Source of the DNA: JAOUEA01 sp041287635
GTDB lineage: Bacteria > Actinomycetota > UBA4738 > HRBIN12
Length of the DNA: 29,938 bases
Reading direction: 5' to 3'
NCBI GenBank assembly: GCA_041287635.1
Contig: JBGGNG010000158.1
Location: 1 to 29,938 of the forward strand
Shown: positions 15,030-22,749 of the stretch, piece after piece
How positions within the stretch are numbered: position 1 is the stretch's first letter
Layout: each line of letters starts with the position of its first letter
The notes under the pieces: generated by a model
Told to the model about the DNA's origin: nothing
The model's database searches: none
The model's input: the letters and a program-made list of their open reading frames with translations, nothing else
Translations under genes and position numbers: made by a program

Positions 15030-15939
15030 AGCGAGGGTGATCGCCTGCGCCGTCACGGTCGCCGCCGCGACCTGGGGGTGTGGCTCTCCGTCCGATCCGC
15101 CGGCAGGACCGCGGTATCGGCCCCTCCGAGGAGACCACCCGGTAGTGGCGGCCGCAGGCGATATCGCGTGCCCGGGCCCCCCGTGCGACCCGGAGCGATC
15201 CACGGCCGCGATCGTGTCTCGCATCGACCCGGACCTCGTGCTCGCGCTCGGCGATACCCAGTACCGGGAAGGTTCACTCGCGGAGTTCGGTGCCTCCTAC
15301 GACCGGAGCTGGGGAGCCTTCAAGGCCCTCACGCGGCCGGTCCCCAGCAACCACGAGTACCGCACGACCGGCGCCGCCGGGTACTTCGCTTACTTCGGAT
15401 CGGCTGCCGCGGGCGAGAACGGCGGCGACTACAGCTTCGACCTGGGGCGGTGGCACGTGATCGCCATCAACTCTGCGTTCCCCGGCGCCATCACTGACCG
15501 TCAGCTGGACTGGGTTCGAGAGGATCTCGAAGCGTCGGCTCACCGATGCGAGATCGCGTACTGGCACCATCCTCGCTTCTCGTCCGGGGCCGTCGAGGGG
15601 AACGACCCGACGCCCGAGCTCGGATCCCTCTGGACGGCGCTGTATGGGGAAGGCGTCGAGGTCGTGTTGAACGGGCACGCGCATCAGTACGAGCGGTTCG
15701 CGCCGCTCGACGGGAACGGCGCGATCGATGGAGCCAAGGGCATCCGCGAGTTCGTCGTCGGCACGGGCGGCGGTACGCCGCACCCGTTCGAGGACGAGCC
15801 GCTCCCGGGATCCAGGGTGCGGATCACCGATGTCCACGGAGTGCTCGAGCTGAAGCTGCAGCCCGGGGCCTACGAATGGAGGTTCGTCGGCTCCGACGGG
15901 TCAGTGCTCGATCACGGTGCCGGCTCGTGCCACCGCTGA
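15016..15939 (+). CDS. Calcineurin-like metallophosphoesterase, probable lipoprotein
   Basis: 307 residues. Starting from GTG at 15016 gives a signal sequence (MAHRRAR, hydrophobic VIACAVTVAAAT, then WGC), so C22 may be lipidated, though the lipobox TWGC is weak. The dinuclear metal motifs of purple-acid-phosphatase-type enzymes are present: AAGDIAC (D49), ALGDTQY (D80), SNHEY (N112, H113; usually GNHE), YWHHP (H184) and GHAHQYERF (H221, H223). The substrate is unknown; relatives act on phosphomonoesters or phosphodiesters outside the membrane. A start at 15037 would shorten the n-region. It overlaps the synthetase gene by 14 nt, and glnE follows closely. Confidence 0.88.
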   Translation: MAHRRARVIACAVTVAAATWGCGSPSDPPAGPRYRPLRGDHPVVAAAGDIACPGPPCDPERSTAAIVSRIDPDLVLALGDTQYREGSLAEFGASYDRSWGAFKALTRPVPSNHEYRTTGAAGYFAYFGSAAAGENGGDYSFDLGRWHVIAINSAFPGAITDRQLDWVREDLEASAHRCEIAYWHHPRFSSGAVEGNDPTPELGSLWTALYGEGVEVVLNGHAHQYERFAPLDGNGAIDGAKGIREFVVGTGGGTPHPFEDEPLPGSRVRITDVHGVLELKLQPGAYEWRFVGSDGSVLDHGAGSCHR

Positions 15940-15993
15940 CCGGTGAAACCTCGATCGGCCGGCCGGGCTCGTCGTCGGTGCGATGATGCCGGC

Positions 15994-18660
15994 GTGCTGA
16001 CGCCCGAGATGCTCGGCAGGACCTTCGCCGACGCGCCCGATCCCGAACTCGCCCGCGTGGCGTTCTCGCGCGTCGGCGACGACCCGGTCGCGCGCGAGGC
16101 GCTCGCACGCCCGGAAGTCACCGAGGTGGCGGCTCGGCTCCTGGGCTTCTCGCGGGCCGCGGCCGATGTCTTCGTCGCCCATCCCGACGAGGTCGCGTCG
16201 CTCGCCGACGTCTCGCCGCGCGAGGGCGGCGCGCTGCGTGCGGAGCTCGCCGGCGACATCGACCGGCTCGGATCCGCCGCCGGCCTCCGGCGGTTCCGGC
16301 GGCGGTCGATGCTTCGGGTGGCCGCCCGGGATCTGGCGGGGGGCACACTCGACGACGTCGTCGCCGAGATCAGCGCGATCGCCGACGCGAGCATCGCGGA
16401 GGCCCTCGCCCTGGTCGACGGCTCGGGACTCGCCGTGATCGGCCTCGGCAAGCTCGGCGGGTCCGAGCTGAACTACGCGAGCGACGTCGACCTGTTGTTC
16501 CTGCATCGCGACCCCGGCCCAGGAGCGCAGGCCACGGCCGAAAGGGCGGTGGCCCTCGTGACCGCGATGCTCGCCGAGCCGACCGCCGATGGCCTCGCTC
16601 TGCGCGTCGACGTCGCCCTGCGACCGGGAGGTCGAGCCGGCGCCCTCAGCCGTTCCCTCGAAGCGACCCTCGCCTACTACGAGCGGGAGTCCGCCACCTG
16701 GGAACGGCAGGCGATGATCAAGGCGCGGCCGGTCGCGGGCGATCACGAGCTCGGGCGGGGGTTCGTCGACGGCATCACGCCGTTCGTGTATCCGCCCGAG
16801 CTCGCACCGGTCGCGATCGAGGACGTGCGCCGCACGAAGGTGCGCCTCGAGGAGTACATCCGCCAGCGGGGCAAGGAGTTCGTCGAGGTCAAACGGGGGC
16901 GGGGCGGCATCCGCGACGTCGAGTTCGCGGTGCAGCTGCTGCAGATCGTGCACGGGCGCCGCGACCCGCGACTGCGAACGCCGAACACGCTCGCCGCCCT
17001 CACGGCCCTGGCGATCGAGGGGTACGTTGCCGACGCCGATGCCTCGGCCCTCGCCGACGCCTACCGGTTCCTGCGCCGTGTGGAGCATCGCCTGCAGATC
17101 GTCCGGGACCTGCAGACCCACGACCTGCCGCCCGACCGTCACGCGCGCACCACGCTCGCCCGTTCGCTCGACCTCCCCGACGCCGACGCACTCGCCGCGG
17201 AGTACGAACGCACGACCGGGCTCGTCCGTTCGATCCACGAGCGGCTCTTCTACCGGCCGCTGCTGGAATCGTTCGCCGGGCCGACGCAGCTGCATCCGGG
17301 TCACGGCACCGACCGACCGGCGACCGAGGAGCTGTTGGGGGGGCTCGGCTTCGCCGAGCCCGCCCGCTCCTACGACGTGCTGGGGCGCCTCATCGATCCG
17401 ACGAGGCGCATCGGGAAGGTGTTGGCCCACCTGTTCCCGGTCATGGCGCCGGCTCTCGCGCTCTCGCCGACACCCGACGCGGCCCTCGTGCGGTTGGAAC
17501 GCATCGCCGAGGCCGTGGGCGAGGGACGTGACGTGGCCGACCTCCTCGCGACCGATCCCGTCGCCGCTCGCCGCCTCGCCCACGTCGCCGGAGCCAGCTC
17601 GTTCGCGACGGACTTGCTCGTCGCCGATCCGTCGCGCATCCGGGGTCTCTCCGACTCGCTGTTGGGGGGCGAGACGGATGCGCTCGGCGACCTCGTCGAC
17701 GCCGTCGCACGCACGGCCGCGCGCGAGCTCACGCCGCGCGAGACAGGCGAGGCGCTGAGCACGGTCGCCGTGCGGGTGATCCGCGATGCGCTCGAGGCGG
17801 CCGAGTCACCGGCCGATCTGCCGTTCGCGGTGATCGGCATGGGCAAGCTCGGCGCCCGCGAGCTGAACGTCGCCAGCGACCTCGACCTGGTGTTCGTGTA
17901 CGACGGCGAGGGCTCCGATGCCCAGCGGTCCGCCGGTCAGCTCGCCGAGCGCGTCCTGCGTCTCGTTCGCGAGGCCGGATGGGAGCCCGACGCCGACCTC
18001 CGTCCGGAGGGGCGCAATGGCCCGCTCGCGCGATCGATCGCCGGATACCTCGAGTACTGGCAGCGCTACGCCGAGACATGGGAGTTCCAGACGCTGCTCA
18101 GGGCCCGAGCGATCGCCGGTGATCCAGACCTCGGACGCCGCTTCGAGCTGAACGCCGCCGATGCCGCCTTCCCACCCGACGGCCTCACGATCGACCGTGT
18201 CGCCGACATCCGCCGCATGCGCGAACGGATCGAGCGGGAGCGCGTGAAGCCCCCCGAGGCGGCGAAGTTCCACTTCAAGCTCGGGGTCGGCTCGCTCGCC
18301 GACGTGCAGTTCGCGGTGGAGCTCTCGCTGATGCGACACGGAGGCTCGCACCCCGAGATCCGTTCGCGGCGCACGCTGGTGGCGATCGATCGGCTCGCCG
18401 CGGCGAAGCTGATGAGCGGGTCGGTGGCCCGCGATCTGGGGGAGGCGTTCGTCTTCTGCACCGACGTGAAGAACGCGCTGGAGATGGATCGGCGTCTGCA
18501 TGCCGAGGCGGTGCCTCCGAACCCCGCCGAGCAGACGGCGCTCGCGCGTCGCCTCGGCCACGAGGAGTACCCTCGCCAGAGCTTCATCGACGACTACCTG
18601 CGCGTGACCCGCCGCGCGCGCCGCGCGATGGACCGCGTCTTCTCCGAGGAGATCTCTTGA
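15994..18660 (+). CDS. glnE: Glutamine synthetase adenylyltransferase/deadenylase
   Basis: Adds and removes AMP on the regulatory tyrosine of GSI-beta glutamine synthetase in response to nitrogen status. About 888 residues, slightly short for the family (about 945-1000), the difference being at the N-terminus. Two nucleotidyltransferase domains are each marked by the family motif: GLGKLGGSELNYASDVD near residue 150 (deadenylase half) and GMGKLGARELNVASDLD near 615 (transferase half), each followed by a helical GlnD/PII-uridylyltransferase-like domain (REMRxRIERER and KFHFKLGVGSLADVQF-type segments). The frame is open from a GTG at 15943, but the extra 17 residues look non-family; GTG at 15994 is preferred without strong ribosome-site support. 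The local glnA is GSI-alpha, so the target is probably encoded elsewhere. Confidence 0.95.
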   Translation: MLTPEMLGRTFADAPDPELARVAFSRVGDDPVAREALARPEVTEVAARLLGFSRAAADVFVAHPDEVASLADVSPREGGALRAELAGDIDRLGSAAGLRRFRRRSMLRVAARDLAGGTLDDVVAEISAIADASIAEALALVDGSGLAVIGLGKLGGSELNYASDVDLLFLHRDPGPGAQATAERAVALVTAMLAEPTADGLALRVDVALRPGGRAGALSRSLEATLAYYERESATWERQAMIKARPVAGDHELGRGFVDGITPFVYPPELAPVAIEDVRRTKVRLEEYIRQRGKEFVEVKRGRGGIRDVEFAVQLLQIVHGRRDPRLRTPNTLAALTALAIEGYVADADASALADAYRFLRRVEHRLQIVRDLQTHDLPPDRHARTTLARSLDLPDADALAAEYERTTGLVRSIHERLFYRPLLESFAGPTQLHPGHGTDRPATEELLGGLGFAEPARSYDVLGRLIDPTRRIGKVLAHLFPVMAPALALSPTPDAALVRLERIAEAVGEGRDVADLLATDPVAARRLAHVAGASSFATDLLVADPSRIRGLSDSLLGGETDALGDLVDAVARTAARELTPRETGEALSTVAVRVIRDALEAAESPADLPFAVIGMGKLGARELNVASDLDLVFVYDGEGSDAQRSAGQLAERVLRLVREAGWEPDADLRPEGRNGPLARSIAGYLEYWQRYAETWEFQTLLRARAIAGDPDLGRRFELNAADAAFPPDGLTIDRVADIRRMRERIERERVKPPEAAKFHFKLGVGSLADVQFAVELSLMRHGGSHPEIRSRRTLVAIDRLAAAKLMSGSVARDLGEAFVFCTDVKNALEMDRRLHAEAVPPNPAEQTALARRLGHEEYPRQSFIDDYLRVTRRARRAMDRVFSEEIS

Positions 18661-19460
18661 GCGACACCCTCGCCTCACGACGCACGGCCCTGGTCACCGG
18701 CGCCTCCGGTGGCTTCGGCGTCGAGTTCACCCGTCTGTTCGGCGCCGACGGCTGGAACGTCGTCATGGTGGCGCGCAGTGGCGCCGCGATGGAGACCGTC
18801 GCGCAGGAGGTCGAGGAGCGTGACCGCGTCGAGGTCACCGTGATCCCCAAGGACCTGTCGGCGCCGGGCGCGAGCGCCGAGCTGGCCGCCTCCCTCGACC
18901 AGCGCGGGGTCGTGGTCGACGCACTGGTGAACAACGCGGGTTTCTCGACGTACGGGGAGTTCTGGCGCGACGACCAGGCGAGGCAGTCGGAGCTGCTGCG
19001 GGTCAACGTCGTCGCGCTGACCGAGCTGAGCCGTCTGATCGTTCCCGGCATGGTCGACCGGGGTCGTGGAAGGATCCTGAACCTCGGCTCCGTCGGTTCG
19101 TTCGCACCGGCGCCGATGACCGCGGCGTACGCCGCCACGAAGGCCTACGTGCTCTCGCTCTCACTCGCGATGGCCGAGGAGCTGCAGGGGACAGGCGTCA
19201 CGGTCACGTGCCTGTGTCCCGGCCCGACCGCCACCGGCTTCCAGGCCCGTGCCGACATGGGGGAGTCGGCCCTGATCCGCGACCGGAAGCTCCCGAGCGC
19301 CCTCGAGGTCGCGGAGGCCGGGTACGAGGCGATGAAGGCGGGGAGGCCCTACCTCGTCACCGGGGGGCCGAGCCGGGCGTTCGCGTTCGGCTCGCGCTTC
19401 CTGCCCCGCACGACCGCCGCACGGATCGCCGGTCGCTCGCAGCGCCGCGTCGAGGGCTGA
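18657..19460 (+). CDS. Short-chain dehydrogenase/reductase
   Basis: A 267-residue classical SDR, NAD(P)H-dependent oxidation or reduction of an unknown substrate. Motifs: TGASGGFG (14-21, cofactor loop), VNNAGFS (91-97), catalytic S145 (LGSVGS) and Y158-x3-K162 (AAYAATKAY), then CPGPTATGF. This pattern, with the extended tail after PGPT, resembles the DltE-like SDR group. The start is TTG at 18657, sharing TTGA with the glnE stop, so translation is probably coupled. No substrate follows from glnE or the leucine genes. Confidence 0.9.
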   Translation: MSDTLASRRTALVTGASGGFGVEFTRLFGADGWNVVMVARSGAAMETVAQEVEERDRVEVTVIPKDLSAPGASAELAASLDQRGVVVDALVNNAGFSTYGEFWRDDQARQSELLRVNVVALTELSRLIVPGMVDRGRGRILNLGSVGSFAPAPMTAAYAATKAYVLSLSLAMAEELQGTGVTVTCLCPGPTATGFQARADMGESALIRDRKLPSALEVAEAGYEAMKAGRPYLVTGGPSRAFAFGSRFLPRTTAARIAGRSQRRVEG

Positions 19461-19496
19461 TCTGAGATCCACGTCTCCGACCACTGGAGGATCACG

Positions 19497-19874
19497 ATGC
19501 TGAAGGAGTTCAAGGAGTTCGCGCTCAGGGGGAACCTGCTCGAGGTCGCCGTGGGGCTGGTGCTCGCGCTCGCGTTCACCGCCATGGTCACCGCCTTGAT
19601 CGACGGGATCCTGATGCCGCTCATCGCGGCGGTCTTCGGCAAGCCGAGCTTCGACGCCATCGTGTGGACGATCGGAGACGGTCGCGACGCGACCAGGATC
19701 CTGGTCGGATCCTTCCTCACGGCCGTCGTGAACTTCCTGATCATCGCGTGGGTGCTGTTCTTGGTCGTGAAGGCCGCGAACCGGTTGATACCCACGCACG
19801 AGGAGCCCGGCGGCCCGACCGAGGTCGAGCTGCTCACCGAGATCCGGGACTCGCTGCGCAGCCGCAGCGCCTGA
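19497..19874 (+). CDS. mscL: Large-conductance mechanosensitive channel
   Basis: Emergency osmotic release valve in the cytoplasmic membrane, a homopentamer. 125 residues. N-terminal amphipathic helix MLKEFKEFALRGNLLEVAVG, TM1 about 14-44 with the pore-lining LALAFTAMVTALIDGILMP, a periplasmic loop around VWTIGDGRDATRI, TM2 about 70-92 (FLTAVVNFLIIAWVLFLVV) and a C-terminal helical bundle rich in E and R. The ATG at 19497 is preceded by GGAGG, 6 nt away. It is 36 nt after the SDR gene and may be the tail of the same transcript. Confidence 0.96.
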   Translation: MLKEFKEFALRGNLLEVAVGLVLALAFTAMVTALIDGILMPLIAAVFGKPSFDAIVWTIGDGRDATRILVGSFLTAVVNFLIIAWVLFLVVKAANRLIPTHEEPGGPTEVELLTEIRDSLRSRSA

Positions 19875-19889
19875 GCGGAACCGATCGAG

Positions 19890-20654
19890 CTACGCGGTCG
19901 GGGGCTCGGGGACGGCCGCGGTCGCCGCTGAGTCGCCGCGCCAGGTGGCGGCGAGCTTCCAGTGCATCTGGAACAGCCACCACGAAGCACCTGCGAGCGC
20001 GAGTCCCGAGACGATGTCGGCGATGCCCCGTTCGCGCTCGGCGCTCTCGCTCAGGGCGAAGATGGCGCTGGTATCGGGCGCCACGACCCGGAAGACCCCG
20101 TAGCCGGCCTTCACCGCGCTTACGGCGAACAGCACGACGAAGATCAGGACGACCGTGTAGGCGAAGGCCTGGAGCACGCGGGCTGCCGGCGACGACACGA
20201 AGCCGACGTCGTGGATCACCGATCGGCGCCAATCCTGATGCAGCCGGTACAGGGCGAACGCGACGATTGCGGTGATGCCCGCGGCCACGAGCGTGCGGAT
20301 CGCCGCGTCGGTCGCGCTGAGCCCGAAGTCTCCCATGCCGGTGAGGAGGTCGCCGATCCCGCCCATGTCGGTCCCCGGCATGCCGCCGCCGGCGAGGCCG
20401 CCGAGCCCGCCGAGCAACTGGTCCTTGCCCGACTCGGGTCCGAGGATCAGCTGCACGACCGCCTCGAGGAACGCGGTCGCCGCGAGCACCCCGATCACGA
20501 GCACCGGGAGCGTCGCGACCGAGAGGTAGATCGCTCGGGGGCGAGTCGAGGTCTCGTCGGGGAGCCGTCGTCCGGTGATGACGGCGACGATCGCCATCAA
20601 CAGACCCAGCGTGACGAAGCCGGAGATCAGCGAACCGGCACCACCGTCGAACAT
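19890..20654 (-). CDS. Integral membrane protein, about five helices, unknown (possibly DUF5671-like)
   Basis: 254 residues. Hydrophobic segments near 8-27, 43-65, 120-140, 158-180 and 213-232. A long glycine-rich stretch between helices 2 and 3 (LLGGLGGLAGGGMPGTDMGG) is unusual for a membrane protein. Two segments, RAIYLSVATLPVLVIG and ARVLQAFAYTVVLIFVVLF, look like repeats of one unit and recall DUF5671-type proteins, but I am not certain of the family. A longer frame starts at 20708; the ATG at 20654 is chosen because a perfect AGGAGG sits 5 nt before it. It is convergent with mscL, 15 nt apart. Confidence 0.8.
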   Translation of the reverse strand: MFDGGAGSLISGFVTLGLLMAIVAVITGRRLPDETSTRPRAIYLSVATLPVLVIGVLAATAFLEAVVQLILGPESGKDQLLGGLGGLAGGGMPGTDMGGIGDLLTGMGDFGLSATDAAIRTLVAAGITAIVAFALYRLHQDWRRSVIHDVGFVSSPAARVLQAFAYTVVLIFVVLFAVSAVKAGYGVFRVVAPDTSAIFALSESAERERGIADIVSGLALAGASWWLFQMHWKLAATWRGDSAATAAVPEPPTA

Positions 20655-20750
20655 CGTCGCCTCCTGCGGTCGGGCCCGCGGATGCGGGACGCATGCGCCC
20701 AGCATCACAGCCGGGCGGGGGCGTGTCGAACATGCCGGCCGGGAGTTGGA

Positions 20751-20776
20751 GACCCGAGCCCTGTCGGGCCCGGGTC
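20751..20776 (-). terminator. Hairpin terminator after the 583-residue propeller gene
   Basis: An 11-bp stem (GACCCGAGCCC with GGGCCCGGGTC, one A-C mismatch) and a TGTC loop, beginning 15 nt past the stop codon at 20792. No T-run. Confidence 0.65.
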
Positions 20777-20791
20777 ATCCGGCCGAGGCGC

Positions 20792-22543
20792 TCAGGCGGT
20801 CGAGAGCTTGAGCTGGATCGTGATCGACGTGGCCAGCGGCGTCGTGCCGGGGGAACCCTCGGCGGTCAGCTGCACCGAGCCGCCGATCGTCCCGTTGGCC
20901 TTCGCGACCATCTTGTCCCAGGCCACGTCGTTGATCGTGATGGCGAAGGTCTGCTCGCCGACGGGGGTGAGCGAGAACGACTGCGGTGAGAGCTGCGTGC
21001 TGCCGCCCGCGACGAGCTTGGCCGTGCCGTTGCACGGATCGAGCTGATCGGGGCACTTGATCGTGAAGCTCGTGGACCGGTCGGGCTGCACGATCAGCGG
21101 CGAGGGCGTCGTGAACTCGGTGAGCACGGGCTGCACCGGGTCCGGCGGCGGCGTGGGGTCACCGGTCCAGGGGAACCGGGCGATCGCGCGGCGGACCTGG
21201 GTGTTCACGTACCGGAACTCACCGAGTGCCCACAGGTGGGTGGGGGTGATCTGGATCTCCCACATGCCGCCGTAGCGGTTCACGCCCGGCATGTTCGGCG
21301 TCAGCGTCGGCCAGGGCTGGTTCTGGCCGTCGATGTTCGGCAGCCAGCTGCAGTCGACCCACGGGTCCGTGGCCGAGGTTCCTCCGTCCGTGCGCGGCGA
21401 CACGAAGCTCGTCGTGTTCGCCACGTTGCGGATGATCGCGATCGCGCGGATCCACGTGGCCGGGCCCGTGCTCGGCCCGCACCGCATGCGGCCGTTGTAG
21501 CTGCTGCTGCTGTTGATGCCGAAGTGTCCACCGATCACGAGATCGTCGGTGCCGGGGATCAGGGCGAGCGTCTGGACGTTGCCTCCGGTGCTGTACTGCC
21601 AGGTCCGGGTGCCCACGTCGCCGTTGTCGACCCGGAACGCCCCGGTGAAGTTCGGGGTCTTGCCACAGGCCGCGTAGAGGCGCGTCGACGTGGCGACGAG
21701 CTCGTAGCAGATCTGCCCCGAGCTCGTGGCCCCTGGGATCTGCGACAGCGGCACCGTCCACGGAAGGGTCGCCCCGGTGGTCGGGTCGATGCGACCCATC
21801 GCCACACGGGAGTTCCCGGCCCCGATCTGGGTGAAGTGACCGGCGAGGAAGATCGACTGCTGATCGGCCGACCACACCATGTCGTTCACCGAACCGTTCA
21901 CGCCGGCGGTCTTGTACGCGTTGACGACGTTCCCGTCCCAGTCGAGCTTGGCCGTCTTCGGCTTCCCCTTGCCGTCGACCTGGCTGAACCCGCCGCCGAT
22001 GTAGATGCCGTCAGGGCCGGGTAGGATCGTCTTCACGTCGAAGTTGTGCTCGTTCGCGTTGCCGGGGATGCCGACGACAGGGTCGAAGCCGCTGACGACC
22101 GTGCCGCGGATCGTGGTCGGGTTGATGTCGATCGCCGCGAGGTTGTAGTGGTTCTCGCCGTCGACGGTCGAGAACTGCCCACCCACGTAGAGGCGGTTGC
22201 CGACGACCACGAGCGAGAGGACGACGAGTTCCTGGTTGGCGTTCGCGGTCAGCTGAGGCTTGAAGTTCCCGATGGCCTGCCCCGTCGTCATGTCGATCGC
22301 CGCCAAGCCCGTGTAGCCATCGACGGCGGGCGGGAGGCTGGGTCCCGGCGAGACCGAGGCACCGACCTTCTGGAAGCTGCCGCCGATGAACAGCACGTTG
22401 CCGTACTGAGCGCTCGCCTTGATGAAGCCGTTGGCCATCCACGGGGTCGCGTCGGGTGTGGTGGTCAATGCCGTTGCGGGCAGCGTGCTCACGACCAGCG
22501 CGACGATCGTCAGGACGAGGACGGACGAGAACCTTCTACGCAT
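20792..22543 (-). CDS. Secreted beta-propeller protein with C-terminal Ig-like domain
   Basis: 583 residues. Signal peptide MRRRFSSVLVLTIVALVV with cleavage near ATA-L (26). The body repeats a blade ending in a hydrophobic-GG-x-F motif: LFIGGSFQKVG, LYVGGQFSTVDG, IYIGGGFSQVDG, IFLAGHFTQIGAG, LVIGGHFGINSS and LWALGEFRYVN, about six blades. The last 110 or so residues, after a Pro-rich linker (TPPPDPVQP), are beta-rich with two cysteines (KCPDQLDPCNG), Ig-like. No catalytic residues are recognisable. Extracellular binding or surface role is inferred. It is divergent from a second protein of the same family at 22750. Upstream AAAGGG lies 10 nt before the ATG. Confidence 0.85.
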   Translation of the reverse strand: MRRRFSSVLVLTIVALVVSTLPATALTTTPDATPWMANGFIKASAQYGNVLFIGGSFQKVGASVSPGPSLPPAVDGYTGLAAIDMTTGQAIGNFKPQLTANANQELVVLSLVVVGNRLYVGGQFSTVDGENHYNLAAIDINPTTIRGTVVSGFDPVVGIPGNANEHNFDVKTILPGPDGIYIGGGFSQVDGKGKPKTAKLDWDGNVVNAYKTAGVNGSVNDMVWSADQQSIFLAGHFTQIGAGNSRVAMGRIDPTTGATLPWTVPLSQIPGATSSGQICYELVATSTRLYAACGKTPNFTGAFRVDNGDVGTRTWQYSTGGNVQTLALIPGTDDLVIGGHFGINSSSSYNGRMRCGPSTGPATWIRAIAIIRNVANTTSFVSPRTDGGTSATDPWVDCSWLPNIDGQNQPWPTLTPNMPGVNRYGGMWEIQITPTHLWALGEFRYVNTQVRRAIARFPWTGDPTPPPDPVQPVLTEFTTPSPLIVQPDRSTSFTIKCPDQLDPCNGTAKLVAGGSTQLSPQSFSLTPVGEQTFAITINDVAWDKMVAKANGTIGGSVQLTAEGSPGTTPLATSITIQLKLSTA

Positions 22544-22714
22544 GAGTGTCGAACCCTTTCGTGCCGACGCGGCGAGGAGGACTGGGGGGCTCTCTCTGTC
22601 CCGCGGTTGACCCAGACTAGCATCACCCGAGCGGGTGGCTCGTCGGCCGAAGGGCGTCTTCGCGAGGCGATCGGCCTAGGCGGATCCCCGACGCAGGAAT
22701 CCGGGCTCAGCCTC

Positions 22715-22743
22715 TTGCTGAACCGTGGCCGAGGCGTTATGAC
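22715..22743 (+). promoter_or_regulatory. Promoter of the second propeller gene
   Basis: TTGCTG (22715-22720), a 17-nt spacer and TATGAC (22738-22743), ending 6 nt before the GTG at 22750. The expected transcription start coincides with the GTG, so this is another likely leaderless mRNA and it supports that start. Confidence 0.5.
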
Positions 22744-22749
22744 GTACCC

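Noticed and set aside
15024..15036. Downstream GTG at 15037 as the phosphoesterase start
   Set aside because: It removes the basic n-region (MAHRRAR) and leaves a poor signal sequence; the 15016 start overlapping the previous gene fits the run of overlapping genes better.
13005..15224. A 739-codon minus-strand frame opposite the acyl-CoA synthetase
   Set aside because: Antisense shadow; the plus strand has all ANL-family motifs.
15943..15993. Upstream GTG as the glnE start
   Set aside because: The extra 17 residues are Arg-rich and unlike GlnE N-termini; neither start has a clear ribosome site, so the choice of 15994 is a preference only.
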